From assembly GCF_021026315.1 (NCBI RefSeq), contig NZ_JAJNCX010000006.1, positions 62,001 to 126,000 on the forward strand: a stretch of 64,000 nucleotides of DNA. The letters run 5' to 3'. The position numbers and the translations under genes are program-made. The notes under the pieces were generated by a model. It did no database searches. It saw only the letters and a list, made by a program, of their open reading frames with translations, and was not told the DNA's origin. Origin of the DNA: Rhizobium sp. C4 (GTDB taxonomy: Bacteria > Pseudomonadota > Alphaproteobacteria > Rhizobiales > Rhizobiaceae). This document shows, one piece after another, positions 8,659 to 16,628 of this stretch (its first letter is position 1; every line of letters begins with the position of its first letter).

Positions 8659-9150
8659 TCACCAGACCTGCATCACCTCGTCCTCACCGGCGATCTCCCT
8701 GAGACGCTGGCGGGTGGCCTGCGTTGTGCCTTCCGGCAGGGCGTCGAGGGCGAAGAAGCCGGACTCGGCAATCTCCTTGTCAGGCACTTTGGGCACCTGG
8801 CAGCGCACGTCGCGGCAGACATAAAGGAGCACATGGTCGCGGTTGGTGACGCGGGTGTTGAAGTAGACGCCGAAGAGCTCCGGTGCGGCGCCGAGCGTCA
8901 CATTGCCCTCTTCGAACAGTTCCCGCTCCAGCGCCTCCAGCGCCGTCTCATCCACCTCGACACCGCCGCCGGGAAACTGCCAGCCGGGCACATAGGTATG
9001 GCGCACGAGGAAGACGCGGTCCTTGTCGTCGAAAGCTGCGGAACGCACGCCGAGCGTCAGGCCGCGCTTCATCCGGAACCACAGATGCACCACGTAAAGC
9101 AGCCGGCGGCGGATGGGCCCGAGCTTGCCCGGATCGCGGGGTTGTTTCAT
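8659..9150 (-). CDS. Nudix hydrolase
   Basis: The 163-residue protein contains a Nudix box, read as G-x5-E-x7-RELFEEGNV (about residues 61-84), preceded by VRHTYVPGWQFPGGG. The metal-binding REx2EE core is intact, but the final conserved glycine position holds Asn. Nudix enzymes hydrolyse nucleoside diphosphates linked to other groups; the substrate here is not predictable. It lies between two NAD-degrading toxin modules, which may be coincidence. Confidence 0.88.
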   Translation of the reverse strand: MKQPRDPGKLGPIRRRLLYVVHLWFRMKRGLTLGVRSAAFDDKDRVFLVRHTYVPGWQFPGGGVEVDETALEALERELFEEGNVTLGAAPELFGVYFNTRVTNRDHVLLYVCRDVRCQVPKVPDKEIAESGFFALDALPEGTTQATRQRLREIAGEDEVMQVW

Positions 9151-9221
9151 CGTATCACACTCCGAGGCCGGCGGGCCGCCCGGTTTTGACGCACGGTCTG
9201 CGACCTGCTAACCAGTGGCCC

Positions 9222-10115
9222 ATGTTCAGGCTTGCCCACATTTCAGATATCCATCTCGGCCCTTTGCCGGATGTGCCGCTCCGCGATCTTCTGTCGAAAC
9301 GGATCACCGGTTATGTGAACTGGCATCGCAACAGACGCAAGCATCTCTTCGGCAATACGCTGGAATTATTGCTGGAGCAGATGCAGGCTCATGCACCGCA
9401 TCACGTCGCGGTCACCGGCGATCTCGTCAATCTCGCTACCGCCATCGAAATCGGCAACGCTGCTGCCTGGCTCTCCGAGGTCGGCACACCGTTCGACGTG
9501 TCGGTCGTGCCGGGCAATCATGACGCCTATGTGCCGGGTGCCGCCGGCCGGGCTGCCGCCGCCTGGAACGAATACATGGCAGGCGACGCGGATGTGCTTT
9601 CGGAAGCGCGCAAGTTTCCCTATGTCCGCCGTCGCGGTCAGGTCGCCATTGTCGGCTGCTCGACGGCGGTCGCCACGCCCCCCTTCTCCGCCAACGGCTT
9701 CTTCAGCGCCGGCCAGGCGCGCCGCACGCTCGACCTGCTGCGCCAGCTCGGCGAGGAAGGCCTCGCCCGCGTCGTCCTCATCCATCATCCGCCGATCCGG
9801 GGCGCTGCCCCCAATCACAAGCGCATGGTCGGCATCCGCCGCTTCGCCGCCGTCATGCGCGAGGCGGGTGCCGAACTCGTCCTCCATGGCCACACCCATC
9901 TCAACACGCACTATACGCTCGCCGGCCGCGACCGCCCGGTCCCGGTCATCGGCATCGCCTCGGCCTCGCAATCGCCCGGAGGCAGGAAGCCGCCGGCTGC
10001 GTTCAACCTCTTCGAGATCGATGGCGAACCCGGGCGCTGGCAGGTTCTGCACAAGCGCTTCGCGCTGAACGACGACGCGCGGACATTTCAGCTGGTCGTG
10101 GACGAGGTCTTGTGA
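9222..10115 (+). CDS. calcineurin-like metallophosphoesterase
   Basis: All five metallophosphoesterase motifs are present in order: D-x-H (HISDIHLGP, residues 6-14), GDLV, GNHD (about residue 97), IHHPP and GHTH. The fold binds two metal ions and cleaves phosphodiesters or phosphomonoesters; this subgroup resembles CpdA/Icc-type cytoplasmic phosphodiesterases, but cAMP specificity cannot be read from sequence. I place the start at 9222 because the motif-bearing N-terminus begins there; a longer frame from 8883 would overlap the divergent Nudix gene. It ends 4 bp from the convergent RES toxin gene. Confidence 0.9.
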   Translation: MFRLAHISDIHLGPLPDVPLRDLLSKRITGYVNWHRNRRKHLFGNTLELLLEQMQAHAPHHVAVTGDLVNLATAIEIGNAAAWLSEVGTPFDVSVVPGNHDAYVPGAAGRAAAAWNEYMAGDADVLSEARKFPYVRRRGQVAIVGCSTAVATPPFSANGFFSAGQARRTLDLLRQLGEEGLARVVLIHHPPIRGAAPNHKRMVGIRRFAAVMREAGAELVLHGHTHLNTHYTLAGRDRPVPVIGIASASQSPGGRKPPAAFNLFEIDGEPGRWQVLHKRFALNDDARTFQLVVDEVL

Positions 10116-10119
10116 GCGC

Positions 10120-10794
10120 TCACGACCGCAGCTCGTAGACCTGCCCGATCTCCACCCCGTTCCATTTATAGATCAGATGCGCCCCTTGCCGGACATTGCC
10201 GAGCGTCTTTGGCCTAAACAGCGCCACGCATTCCCCGCCCTCGCGCCGCACGCTGTCATAGGCAATGCCCGCTGAACCCTGCCCGCGCAGGCGACGCGCG
10301 AGTGCCTGGGACGCGCCATAGTCATCGACCCGATAGATATCCGGCATGTCGACTGCGCGTCCGCGAACATCATGCAGGTCAGCCGCCATGTCGGCGAGAT
10401 AGACGCGCATCTCGATGCCGATCGGCGCTTCTCGGGTCGCGCGCAGGAACTCCTTGCGGTGGAACTTCGTCTCGGCAATGGCCGTGTCAACATCGGCAGC
10501 GGCATAGTAGGCGCCGAATGTCGCATCGGCAAAGCGGCTGCCGGACGGATTGAGATGCGTGAAGGCCGCCATGATCACGCTCGCCCCCGGCCCGCTCACC
10601 CGCTCTTCAAGCGGCACCAGCGAAATATCGCCGACCTCCTGCCGGATCCGGTCATTGGTCAGCTCCTCCAGCGCGATCAGCGCCTCCCAATCCTCCGGCG
10701 GCGCAATGCGCTCGAAAAGATCGATGGGCGGAAAGCGCGAGGGAATGATGCGGTAGCAGGGCAACCATTCAAGCTGCGAAATGGCGATCTCCAT
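10120..10794 (-). CDS. RES-domain toxin (second module)
   Basis: The 224-residue protein has the RES pattern Arg (LPCYRIIPSRFPP), Glu (AIAETKFHRKEF) and Ser (GIAYDSVRREGGECVALFRP), and is about 57 residues longer than the toxin at 8152. Like others in the family it is expected to degrade NAD+. It is translationally coupled to the antitoxin upstream by a one-base TGATG overlap. The two RES proteins in this window differ enough to be separate lineages and not a recent duplication. Confidence 0.9.
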   Translation of the reverse strand: MEIAISQLEWLPCYRIIPSRFPPIDLFERIAPPEDWEALIALEELTNDRIRQEVGDISLVPLEERVSGPGASVIMAAFTHLNPSGSRFADATFGAYYAAADVDTAIAETKFHRKEFLRATREAPIGIEMRVYLADMAADLHDVRGRAVDMPDIYRVDDYGASQALARRLRGQGSAGIAYDSVRREGGECVALFRPKTLGNVRQGAHLIYKWNGVEIGQVYELRS

Positions 10795-11207
10795 CAGCCG
10801 CCCCGCTGCGCATCCAGATATTGCCGCACGACATAGAGGTCCGCGACATTGCCAGACAGCATGCGATCCAGCGCCGAACGCCCGCCGAACAGCGGCGCAT
10901 CATTCGGCTTCTTCAGCCAGGCATCGGCCACGGCCGGTTCAGGCAGCAGGATTTGCAGCGCGCGATATATGCCGAGCAGATAGGAAATCCGCTCCAGCGT
11001 ATCGCGCGAAAGCCGCGCATTATCCGCATCCGACTTCCATTTGAAGAAGGTCGATTGCGCGGAAATCCCGAGCAGCGTCATCTGCTGGGTGGCGGAAAGC
11101 TTCCACAGCTCCGCCATGTTGAAGAAGGCGCGCAAGGCCGGCCCTGCCGGAATTTTGGCCGGCTGGGTGGCGCGTTCCGCTGCCGGATGTGCGGCTGCCA
11201 TGGACAT
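10794..11207 (-). CDS. Xre/MbcA/ParS-type antitoxin (DUF2384), second module
   Basis: The 137-residue protein has an N-terminal Xre-like helix-turn-helix (MTLLGISAQSTFFKWKSD) and a C-terminal DUF2384 domain (AWLKKPNDAPLFGGRSALDR, then YVVRQYLDAQ). An upstream ATG at 11219 is in frame, but GGAGG (11213-11217) lies ideally for the ATG at 11207. The preceding 60 bp are AT-rich with several -10-like hexamers, so the promoter sits there. Partner: the RES gene immediately downstream. Confidence 0.88.
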   Translation of the reverse strand: MSMAAAHPAAERATQPAKIPAGPALRAFFNMAELWKLSATQQMTLLGISAQSTFFKWKSDADNARLSRDTLERISYLLGIYRALQILLPEPAVADAWLKKPNDAPLFGGRSALDRMLSGNVADLYVVRQYLDAQRGG

Positions 11208-11268
11208 GCGATCCTCCATATTTGAACTTCATGTATAAAATAGTCCAAATGTGGAGTTTTACAAGTCC

Positions 11269-12408
11269 TCAGTCCAGCGTCCGTCGGAACCGCATCAACG
11301 CCAGCGCCATGTAGATCAGGATGAAACCCGCCAGCACCATGATCTCGAACGACACGGCATTCCAGTCGGCCCCCTTGAGCATGATGGCGCGCACGATGCG
11401 CAGGAAATGGGTGATCGGGAAGATTTCGCCGAGATATTGCGCCCAGACCGGCATGCCGCCGAAGGGGAACATGAAGCCCGAAAGGAGGATCGACGGCAGG
11501 AAGAAAAAGAAGGTGAGCTGCATCGCCTGCATCTGCGTGCGGGCAATCGTCGAAAACGTATAGCCGAGGATCACGAGCGCAAAGACGAAGATGAGGATGG
11601 CGAAGAGCAGCAGCGTCAGCGAGCCGACGAAGGGCACGCCGAAGAGCAGCTTCGCCGCCGTCAGCACGACCACCACCTGCACCGATCCGACGCAGAGATA
11701 GGGAAGAACCTTGCCGAGCATGATCTCGATCGGGCTTGCCGGCATGGCCAGCAGGTTTTCCATCGTGCCGCGCTCGATCTCGCGCGTCAGCGCCATCGCC
11801 GTCATCATCATCATCGTCATCTGCAGGATGACGCCGAGCAGGCCCGGCACGATATTGTATTGCGTGATGCCTTCCGGATTGTAGCGCTTGTGGACGATGA
11901 CCTGCAGCGCGTTGTCCGCCGCCGCTGCCGCTTCGGCCTGCTTGCCCTGCTCGCGCAGCAGCGCCTGGGCCGTCACGGTGGACAGCGTCGAGATCGCACC
12001 GGAGGCCACCGAAGGGTCGGTCGCATCGGCTTCGATCAGGATCTGCGGATTGTCGTTGCGCTCGACGCGCGTCGCAAAGTCGGACGGGATGGTGACGACG
12101 AAGGAGACCTTGCCGGACGCGATCATCGCCTCCGCCTCGTCCGCCGTCGCGCCGACCTTGATGAAACGATAGTAATTGGTGAGTTCCAGCGCCGAGACCA
12201 TGGCGCGCACATATTGATCCGTCCCGGAACTGACGAGCACGGCGGGGAGATATTTCGGATCGCTGTTGATCGCATATCCGAAGAGCACGAGCTGCATCAG
12301 CGGCACGCCGAGCATCATGCCGAAGGTGATGCGGTCGCGCCGCATCTGGATGAATTCCTTGAAGAGCAGCGCCGTCAACCGGCCGAAGGAGAAGAAGGAG
12401 CTGCTCAT
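11269..12408 (-). CDS. ABC-2 type transporter permease (YbhS/YbhR-like)
   Basis: The 379-residue protein has one N-terminal helix, a long extracytoplasmic domain (about residues 45-170) and five C-terminal helices with the ABC-2 signature (EIERGTMENLLAMPASPIEI). This matches the YhhJ/YbhS group of exporters. It is the last gene of a TetR-HlyD-ATPase-permease operon and overlaps the ATPase gene by ATGA. Only one permease is present, so it presumably homodimerises, unlike the E. coli YbhS/YbhR heterodimer. Confidence 0.9.
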   Translation of the reverse strand: MSSSFFSFGRLTALLFKEFIQMRRDRITFGMMLGVPLMQLVLFGYAINSDPKYLPAVLVSSGTDQYVRAMVSALELTNYYRFIKVGATADEAEAMIASGKVSFVVTIPSDFATRVERNDNPQILIEADATDPSVASGAISTLSTVTAQALLREQGKQAEAAAAADNALQVIVHKRYNPEGITQYNIVPGLLGVILQMTMMMMTAMALTREIERGTMENLLAMPASPIEIMLGKVLPYLCVGSVQVVVVLTAAKLLFGVPFVGSLTLLLFAILIFVFALVILGYTFSTIARTQMQAMQLTFFFFLPSILLSGFMFPFGGMPVWAQYLGEIFPITHFLRIVRAIMLKGADWNAVSFEIMVLAGFILIYMALALMRFRRTLD

Positions 12409-13325
12409 GCCATATTGTCCTTCGACCCGGCCATGAACTGGATGAACACATCTTCGAGGCTCGTTTCACCTTCGCTCACCGTCACGCCGGGGCGATGGCG
12501 CAGCGGTTCGAGCGCCGCACTCAACCGCGCCCTGTCCTCTCCGACCACATGCAGCGCCGCACCAAAGGGTGCGACCTGATCGATATCGGGGGTCTTGCGC
12601 AACTCGTCCGCCAGATCGGCGATCTCCGGCCCCTCGACCACGAAGGTCGAAAGCCCGGCATTCGCCACCACTTCGGCCACCGTGCCGCTGGCAATCAGCG
12701 AACCATAGGCGATGTAGTGGATGCGATGGCAGCGCTCGGCCTCGTCCATGTAATGGGTGGAGACGAGCACGGTCAGCCCGCGCGCGGCCAGCCGATGGAT
12801 CTCGTCCCAGAATTCGCGCCGCGCCTTGGGATCGACGCCCGCCGTCGGCTCGTCCAGCAGCAACAGCTTCGGATCGTGCATGATGCAGGCGGCGAGCGCC
12901 AGACGCTGCTTCCAGCCACCTGACAGCGTGCCGGCCAGCTGCTTGCGCCGCGCCGTCAGCCCCAGATCTTCCAGTGTCTTGGCCACATGTTCGGCCGGCG
13001 GCTTGAGCCCGTAGAGCCGCGCCACGAACATCAGGTTTTCCTCGATCGACAGGTCTTCGTAGAAGGAGAACTTCTGCGTCATGTAGCCGACTTCGTTCTT
13101 GATCTTCAGGCTCTCGGTATTGAGGTCATAGCCAAGAACCCGGCCGGAACCCGAGTCCGGCGTGAGCAGCCCGCACATGATCCGGATCGTCGTCGTCTTG
13201 CCCGAGCCGTTGGGCCCGAGAAAGCCGACGATCTCGCCCTGCGCCACGCTCATCGTCACATTGTTGACGACGGTCTTGCCGCTATAGGTCTTGGTGAGGC
13301 CTGTGACTTCGATGGCGTTCGTCAT
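12405..13325 (-). CDS. ABC transporter ATP-binding protein (YbhF-like, single domain)
   Basis: This 306-residue ATPase has Walker A GPNGSGKTT (about residues 36-44), signature TLSGGWKQRLALAA, and Walker B LLLLDEPTAGVD. Its C-terminal 80 residues form the extension common in ABC-2 exporters. E. coli YbhF carries two such ATPase domains; here there is one. Start and stop overlap its neighbours by 4 bp each, indicating a tightly coupled operon that energises export through the permease at 11269. Confidence 0.92.
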   Translation of the reverse strand: MTNAIEVTGLTKTYSGKTVVNNVTMSVAQGEIVGFLGPNGSGKTTTIRIMCGLLTPDSGSGRVLGYDLNTESLKIKNEVGYMTQKFSFYEDLSIEENLMFVARLYGLKPPAEHVAKTLEDLGLTARRKQLAGTLSGGWKQRLALAACIMHDPKLLLLDEPTAGVDPKARREFWDEIHRLAARGLTVLVSTHYMDEAERCHRIHYIAYGSLIASGTVAEVVANAGLSTFVVEGPEIADLADELRKTPDIDQVAPFGAALHVVGEDRARLSAALEPLRHRPGVTVSEGETSLEDVFIQFMAGSKDNMA

Positions 13326-14305
13326 GACGCGCCACCGCCTTTGACATCCGGCCCTTTCGCATCCTCAAGCCGCACATCGACGATCTGTCCGGGCTTCAAC
13401 CCGTCCGCCGACCCTTCCGGCTGTGCCTCGATCATGTAGACCAGCTTCTGCCGGTTCTCGAGCGAGTAGATGACCGGCGGCGTGAATTCCGGCCCGTCGG
13501 CAATATAGCTCACCCGCGCCCTGATGCCGGGCGCACAGCCATCGCAATTGACGGCAAGGATCGACCCCATTTTCAGCCGCGCCACATCCTTTTCCGGAAT
13601 GTAGATGCGAAGCTTCACAGCCCCGTCCGGCAGAACGGAAAGCACCGGCTGCGACGGCCCCGCCACCTCGCCGGCGCGGCGGATGATGTCCTGCACGATG
13701 CCATCGGCAGGTGCGGCCAGCCGGCGCTTGCCGAGCTTCCATTTGGCCTGATCGAGCGAGGCTTCCGTCTGCTTCACGGCATCCCTGGCCGCATCGATTT
13801 CCTGGATGCGCGCCGGCAGTTGCGCGACGGCGAGATTGGCGTTTGCCTGCGCGACCGCCGCCGTAGCGAGATCCAGCGCGGTCTTCGCCTTGTCGAAATC
13901 GGATTGCGGCGCGATCCCGCGTTTCAGGAGATCGGCCTGCCGGTCGAAGGTGCGCTGGGCATCTTCCGCCTGCGCCTGCGCCGAGACAAGGTTGGCATGA
14001 ATGACCGCGATCTCCTCCGGCCGCCTGCCCTGCTGCAGGTTGGCGAGTTGCGAGCGCGCCTGCCCCAGCGCCGCGGTCGCCAGCTGAACGGCGATCTCGG
14101 CATCCTGCGTTTCCATCGCCGCAAGCGGTGCGCCCACCTTGACGCGATCGCCGCGCCGCACGGAAATCGTTTCGACGCGGGCGACATCGAGCGGCGCCAT
14201 CAGCACATAATCGCCCTCGACATAGCCGGTGGCGAGCGGCGCATGGGCCCCGCAGGCGGCAAACAAGCTGCTGATCAGCGGCAGCGCGCAGACAAAACCC
14301 GCCAT
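13322..14305 (-). CDS. HlyD-family periplasmic adaptor, likely lipoprotein (YbhG-like)
   Basis: The 327-residue product has a hydrophobic leader with a lipobox-like LFAAC near residue 20, a biotinyl-lipoyl-like half motif, a long coiled coil (about residues 75-190) and the second lipoyl half (RRLAAPADGIVQDIIRRAG). It would link the inner-membrane ABC exporter to an outer-membrane channel encoded elsewhere. I start at 14305, four bases after the TetR stop and behind GGAAGGGG; the longer frame from 14332 would overlap the regulator. Confidence 0.88.
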   Translation of the reverse strand: MAGFVCALPLISSLFAACGAHAPLATGYVEGDYVLMAPLDVARVETISVRRGDRVKVGAPLAAMETQDAEIAVQLATAALGQARSQLANLQQGRRPEEIAVIHANLVSAQAQAEDAQRTFDRQADLLKRGIAPQSDFDKAKTALDLATAAVAQANANLAVAQLPARIQEIDAARDAVKQTEASLDQAKWKLGKRRLAAPADGIVQDIIRRAGEVAGPSQPVLSVLPDGAVKLRIYIPEKDVARLKMGSILAVNCDGCAPGIRARVSYIADGPEFTPPVIYSLENRQKLVYMIEAQPEGSADGLKPGQIVDVRLEDAKGPDVKGGGAS

Positions 14306-14309
14306 GACA

Positions 14310-14960
14310 TCACCCCTTCCGATGGGCTGCAATCAGCCCCTTGAGATTGGTCTTGAAGACGTCGACGAGTTCGTCGGCTTCAGCCGGCCCGATATCGGCC
14401 CAGTCCATGCGCTTGAGCACGATGGGCCGCGCGACGCGGAAATAGAGAACCTGCCCGAGCAGCGAGAACACGGCGGCCTTCACAAGCTGGCTTTCCGGAT
14501 CGAGCCCCGTCGCCACGCCGAAGAGACCGCAAAGCCGCATATGCGCCCGCGAGATCAGCGTGTCGTAGATGTAATCGACCACCTCGCCGGGCTGCATGAT
14601 CTCGCGCAACATGAAGGCGGCATAGGTCCCGGCATCGCGCGAGGAGACGAGAAAGCGGGCAAAGCGCTCGATCGCCGCGTCCATCATGGCCATGGCGACC
14701 TGCGGATCGGTGGGAAGATCGGTAGCAATGGCGGGCGCGGCAAAATTGGTGATCCGGTTGGCCACGAATTCCGCGCAGGCCATGCGCAGCCCCGGCTTAC
14801 CGCCGAAGTGATAGGCGATGGAGCCGATATTCGCCTCTGCCGCATCGGCGATCTGCCGTGTCGACACGGCATCATAGCCATGGGCGCCGAAAAGCTTCAA
14901 CGCCGCCTCGATCAGTGCGACCCGGGTCGCCTCGCCGCCTGTTTTTGTCTGCCTGGTCAT
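14310..14960 (-). CDS. TetR-family regulator of the CecR (YbiH) type
   Basis: The 216-residue protein has an N-terminal TetR helix-turn-helix (STRQIADAAEANIGSIAYHF) and a C-terminal domain like CerR/CecR regulators. It is the first gene of its operon, followed by an HlyD adaptor, ATPase and permease, the same partners as E. coli cecR-ybhGFSR. A perfect 26-bp palindrome 19 bp upstream of its start is the probable operator, implying autorepression and control of the exporter by a small molecule. Confidence 0.9.
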   Translation of the reverse strand: MTRQTKTGGEATRVALIEAALKLFGAHGYDAVSTRQIADAAEANIGSIAYHFGGKPGLRMACAEFVANRITNFAAPAIATDLPTDPQVAMAMMDAAIERFARFLVSSRDAGTYAAFMLREIMQPGEVVDYIYDTLISRAHMRLCGLFGVATGLDPESQLVKAAVFSLLGQVLYFRVARPIVLKRMDWADIGPAEADELVDVFKTNLKGLIAAHRKG

Positions 14961-14978
14961 GAAAATCTCCTAGCAGGA

Positions 14979-15004
14979 ATTTTAATCAATCGATTGATTA
15001 AAAT
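14979..15004. promoter_or_regulatory. 26-bp perfect palindrome, probable TetR operator
   Basis: The two 13-bp halves, ATTTTAATCAATC and its complement, are centred between 14991 and 14992 with no mismatch. The core AATCAATCGATTGATT resembles sites bound by TetR regulators. It lies between the regulator start (14960) and the divergent TPR gene (15120), so it could influence both promoters. Confidence 0.75.
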
Positions 15005-15119
15005 CAACCTCGCGAACATTTGATCATACTTGATTGTCTAAAATGTCCGGAACATGCTGATTTCACTCAGAAAGCCATCACCGCTTCGCCCCGATCATGA
15101 TCAATCTGGAGAGACATAA

Positions 15120-15674
15120 ATGACCACGTTCAACTTCAAGACTATCGCAGCAGCGCTGGCGCTCGCCGTCGCCATGCCGGCAGCCGCCTTTGCCGTTGGC
15201 TCGGAAACCGACCAGACCAAGCCGCCGGCCAAGACCGAGACCTCCACCAAGTGCAAGGACGGCGAAGTCTGGGACAAGGAAAAGAAGGCCTGCGTCAACC
15301 CGAAGAAGTCGAGCCTTGACGACGACACGCTCTATCAGGCCGCCCGCGAACTTGCCTATGCCGGCCAGTATCGCAACGCGCTGACCGTGCTTTCGGCCAT
15401 GAAGAACCAGAACGAGCCGCGCGTGCTGAACTACAAGGGCTATGCCAACCGCAAGGCCGGCAACGTCAAGGTCGGCATGAACTACTACCAGCAGGCGCTC
15501 GCCAAGGACCCGAACTTCATCCTCGCCCGCTCCTACATGGGCATGGCCTATGTCGAGCAGGGCAACATGAAGGAAGCCAATCATCAGTTGATCGAAATCC
15601 GCGAGCGCGGCGGCAGCAACACCTGGGCCTATAATGCCCTGAAGCAGACGATCGCGTCGAAGACGCATTACTGA
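15120..15674 (+). CDS. secreted tetratricopeptide-repeat protein
   Basis: The 184-residue protein has a signal peptide (cleavage after PAAAFA, about residue 25), a lysine-rich linker with a Cys pair (KCKDGEVWDKEKKACVNPKK) and about three TPR motifs (DDTLYQAARELAYAGQYRNA; NYKGYANRKAGNVKVGMNYY; ARSYMGMAYVEQGNMKEANH). TPRs mediate protein contacts, so this is a periplasmic scaffold or assembly factor of unknown partner. A good ribosome binding site (GGAGAG) precedes 15120. It is followed by a strong terminator and is therefore monocistronic. Confidence 0.8.
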   Translation: MTTFNFKTIAAALALAVAMPAAAFAVGSETDQTKPPAKTETSTKCKDGEVWDKEKKACVNPKKSSLDDDTLYQAARELAYAGQYRNALTVLSAMKNQNEPRVLNYKGYANRKAGNVKVGMNYYQQALAKDPNFILARSYMGMAYVEQGNMKEANHQLIEIRERGGSNTWAYNALKQTIASKTHY

Positions 15675-15727
15675 GCAAGCCCGCCCCGCGCGCAAGCGCG
15701 GACGGCAGGACAATCAGGTCGAACGAG

Positions 15728-15760
15728 AAAGGCGGTAGCGCAGGGCGCTGCCGCCTTTTT
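15728..15760 (+). terminator. rho-independent terminator of the TPR gene
   Basis: Arms AAAGGCGGTAGCG and CGCTGCCGCCTTT with a short loop are followed by a T run ending at 15760. Placement 54 bp after the TPR stop fits. Confidence 0.85.
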
Positions 15761-15862
15761 GCGTGGGCGCAAGACACCTGCCCTGTTCCCCCGGAAACAG
15801 CCGGCCGGCAAAAACTGTCGAATAAAGGATGCAACCGAAACGTCAGCCAAACGGAAACACGG

Positions 15863-16372
15863 ATGTCAACGATTGCCAAACACGAGGAAATGGAACTGGT
15901 CCGCGCACTGCCCCGGCTTCGCCGCTTTGCCTTCACGCTGACGCGCAATGCCGCCGACGCCGACGACCTCGTGCAGGACACCTGCCACAAGGCGCTCGCG
16001 AAATATGCGATGAAGCCCGAAGGCGCGAAGCTTGAAAGCTGGCTCTACACGATGATGCGCAACATGTGGATCGACGAGGTGAGAAAGCGCAAGGTCCGCC
16101 TCGGACGCGGCGTCACGGATGCTGCGGAAGAAGCAACGCTGCAGATCGGCCCGGCGGGCGAGGATGCGGTCTATGCCAGACAGGCCCGCGCCATGATCGC
16201 CCGCCTGCCGGAAGGCCTCGCCAGCGTGTTCCTCCTGGTAAACGTCGAAGGCCACAGCTACCGCGAGGCCGCCGACATCCTGCAGATACCGATCGGCACG
16301 GTGATGAGCCGGCTATCGACGGCGCGCCTCAGACTGGCCGCCATGTTGGGAACGGAGAGATATGCAGCCTGA
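15863..16372 (+). CDS. ECF-type RNA polymerase sigma factor
   Basis: The 169-residue protein has sigma region 2 (LTRNAADADDLVQDTCHKAL, then SWLYTMMRNMWIDEVRKRK) and region 4 (SVFLLVNVEGHSYREAADIL, then IGTVMSRLSTARLRL), the two-domain form of extracytoplasmic-function sigma factors. Its end overlaps the next gene by 11 bp; that gene encodes a short anti-sigma-like protein, so the pair is probably a signalling unit. The regulon cannot be read from sequence. Confidence 0.92.
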   Translation: MSTIAKHEEMELVRALPRLRRFAFTLTRNAADADDLVQDTCHKALAKYAMKPEGAKLESWLYTMMRNMWIDEVRKRKVRLGRGVTDAAEEATLQIGPAGEDAVYARQARAMIARLPEGLASVFLLVNVEGHSYREAADILQIPIGTVMSRLSTARLRLAAMLGTERYAA

Positions 16373-16628
16373 AAACAACACGATATTCGCAGAGGATTCA
16401 AACCCCTCGATCACGCAGACGCTGACGGCCTATCTGGACGGCGAACTGAGCGAACCGGTCCGCGAGGTGCTGGACGCGCGGCTCGCCGCAGAGCCGGCGC
16501 TTCGGGCGCTGATGGCGGAGCTTGAAAGCGGCAAGGCGCTCGGCCTCGACCTGTTTGCGGCGCTTGCGCGCGAGCCGGTTCCGCCGGGCCTGACACGGGC
16601 CGCGCGGATTACGCGGTCTGCTCGATGA
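16362..16628 (+). CDS. short anti-sigma-factor-like protein
   Basis: The 88-residue product begins like anti-sigma factors of ECF pairs (LTAYLDGELSEPVREVLDARLAAEPALRALM) but has no zinc-binding His-Cys-Cys set, no transmembrane segment and no periplasmic sensor. Typical members exceed 200 residues. It is translationally coupled to the sigma gene (11-bp overlap) and its last 20 bp overlap the end of the convergent hydrolase gene. Either a genuine soluble minimal anti-sigma factor or a C-terminally truncated one. Confidence 0.65.
   Translation: MQPENNTIFAEDSNPSITQTLTAYLDGELSEPVREVLDARLAAEPALRALMAELESGKALGLDLFAALAREPVPPGLTRAARITRSAR

Noticed and set aside
8883-9221. Extended N-terminus for the metallophosphoesterase
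   Set aside because: It lies over the divergent Nudix gene, and the first phosphoesterase motif begins right after the ATG at 9222.
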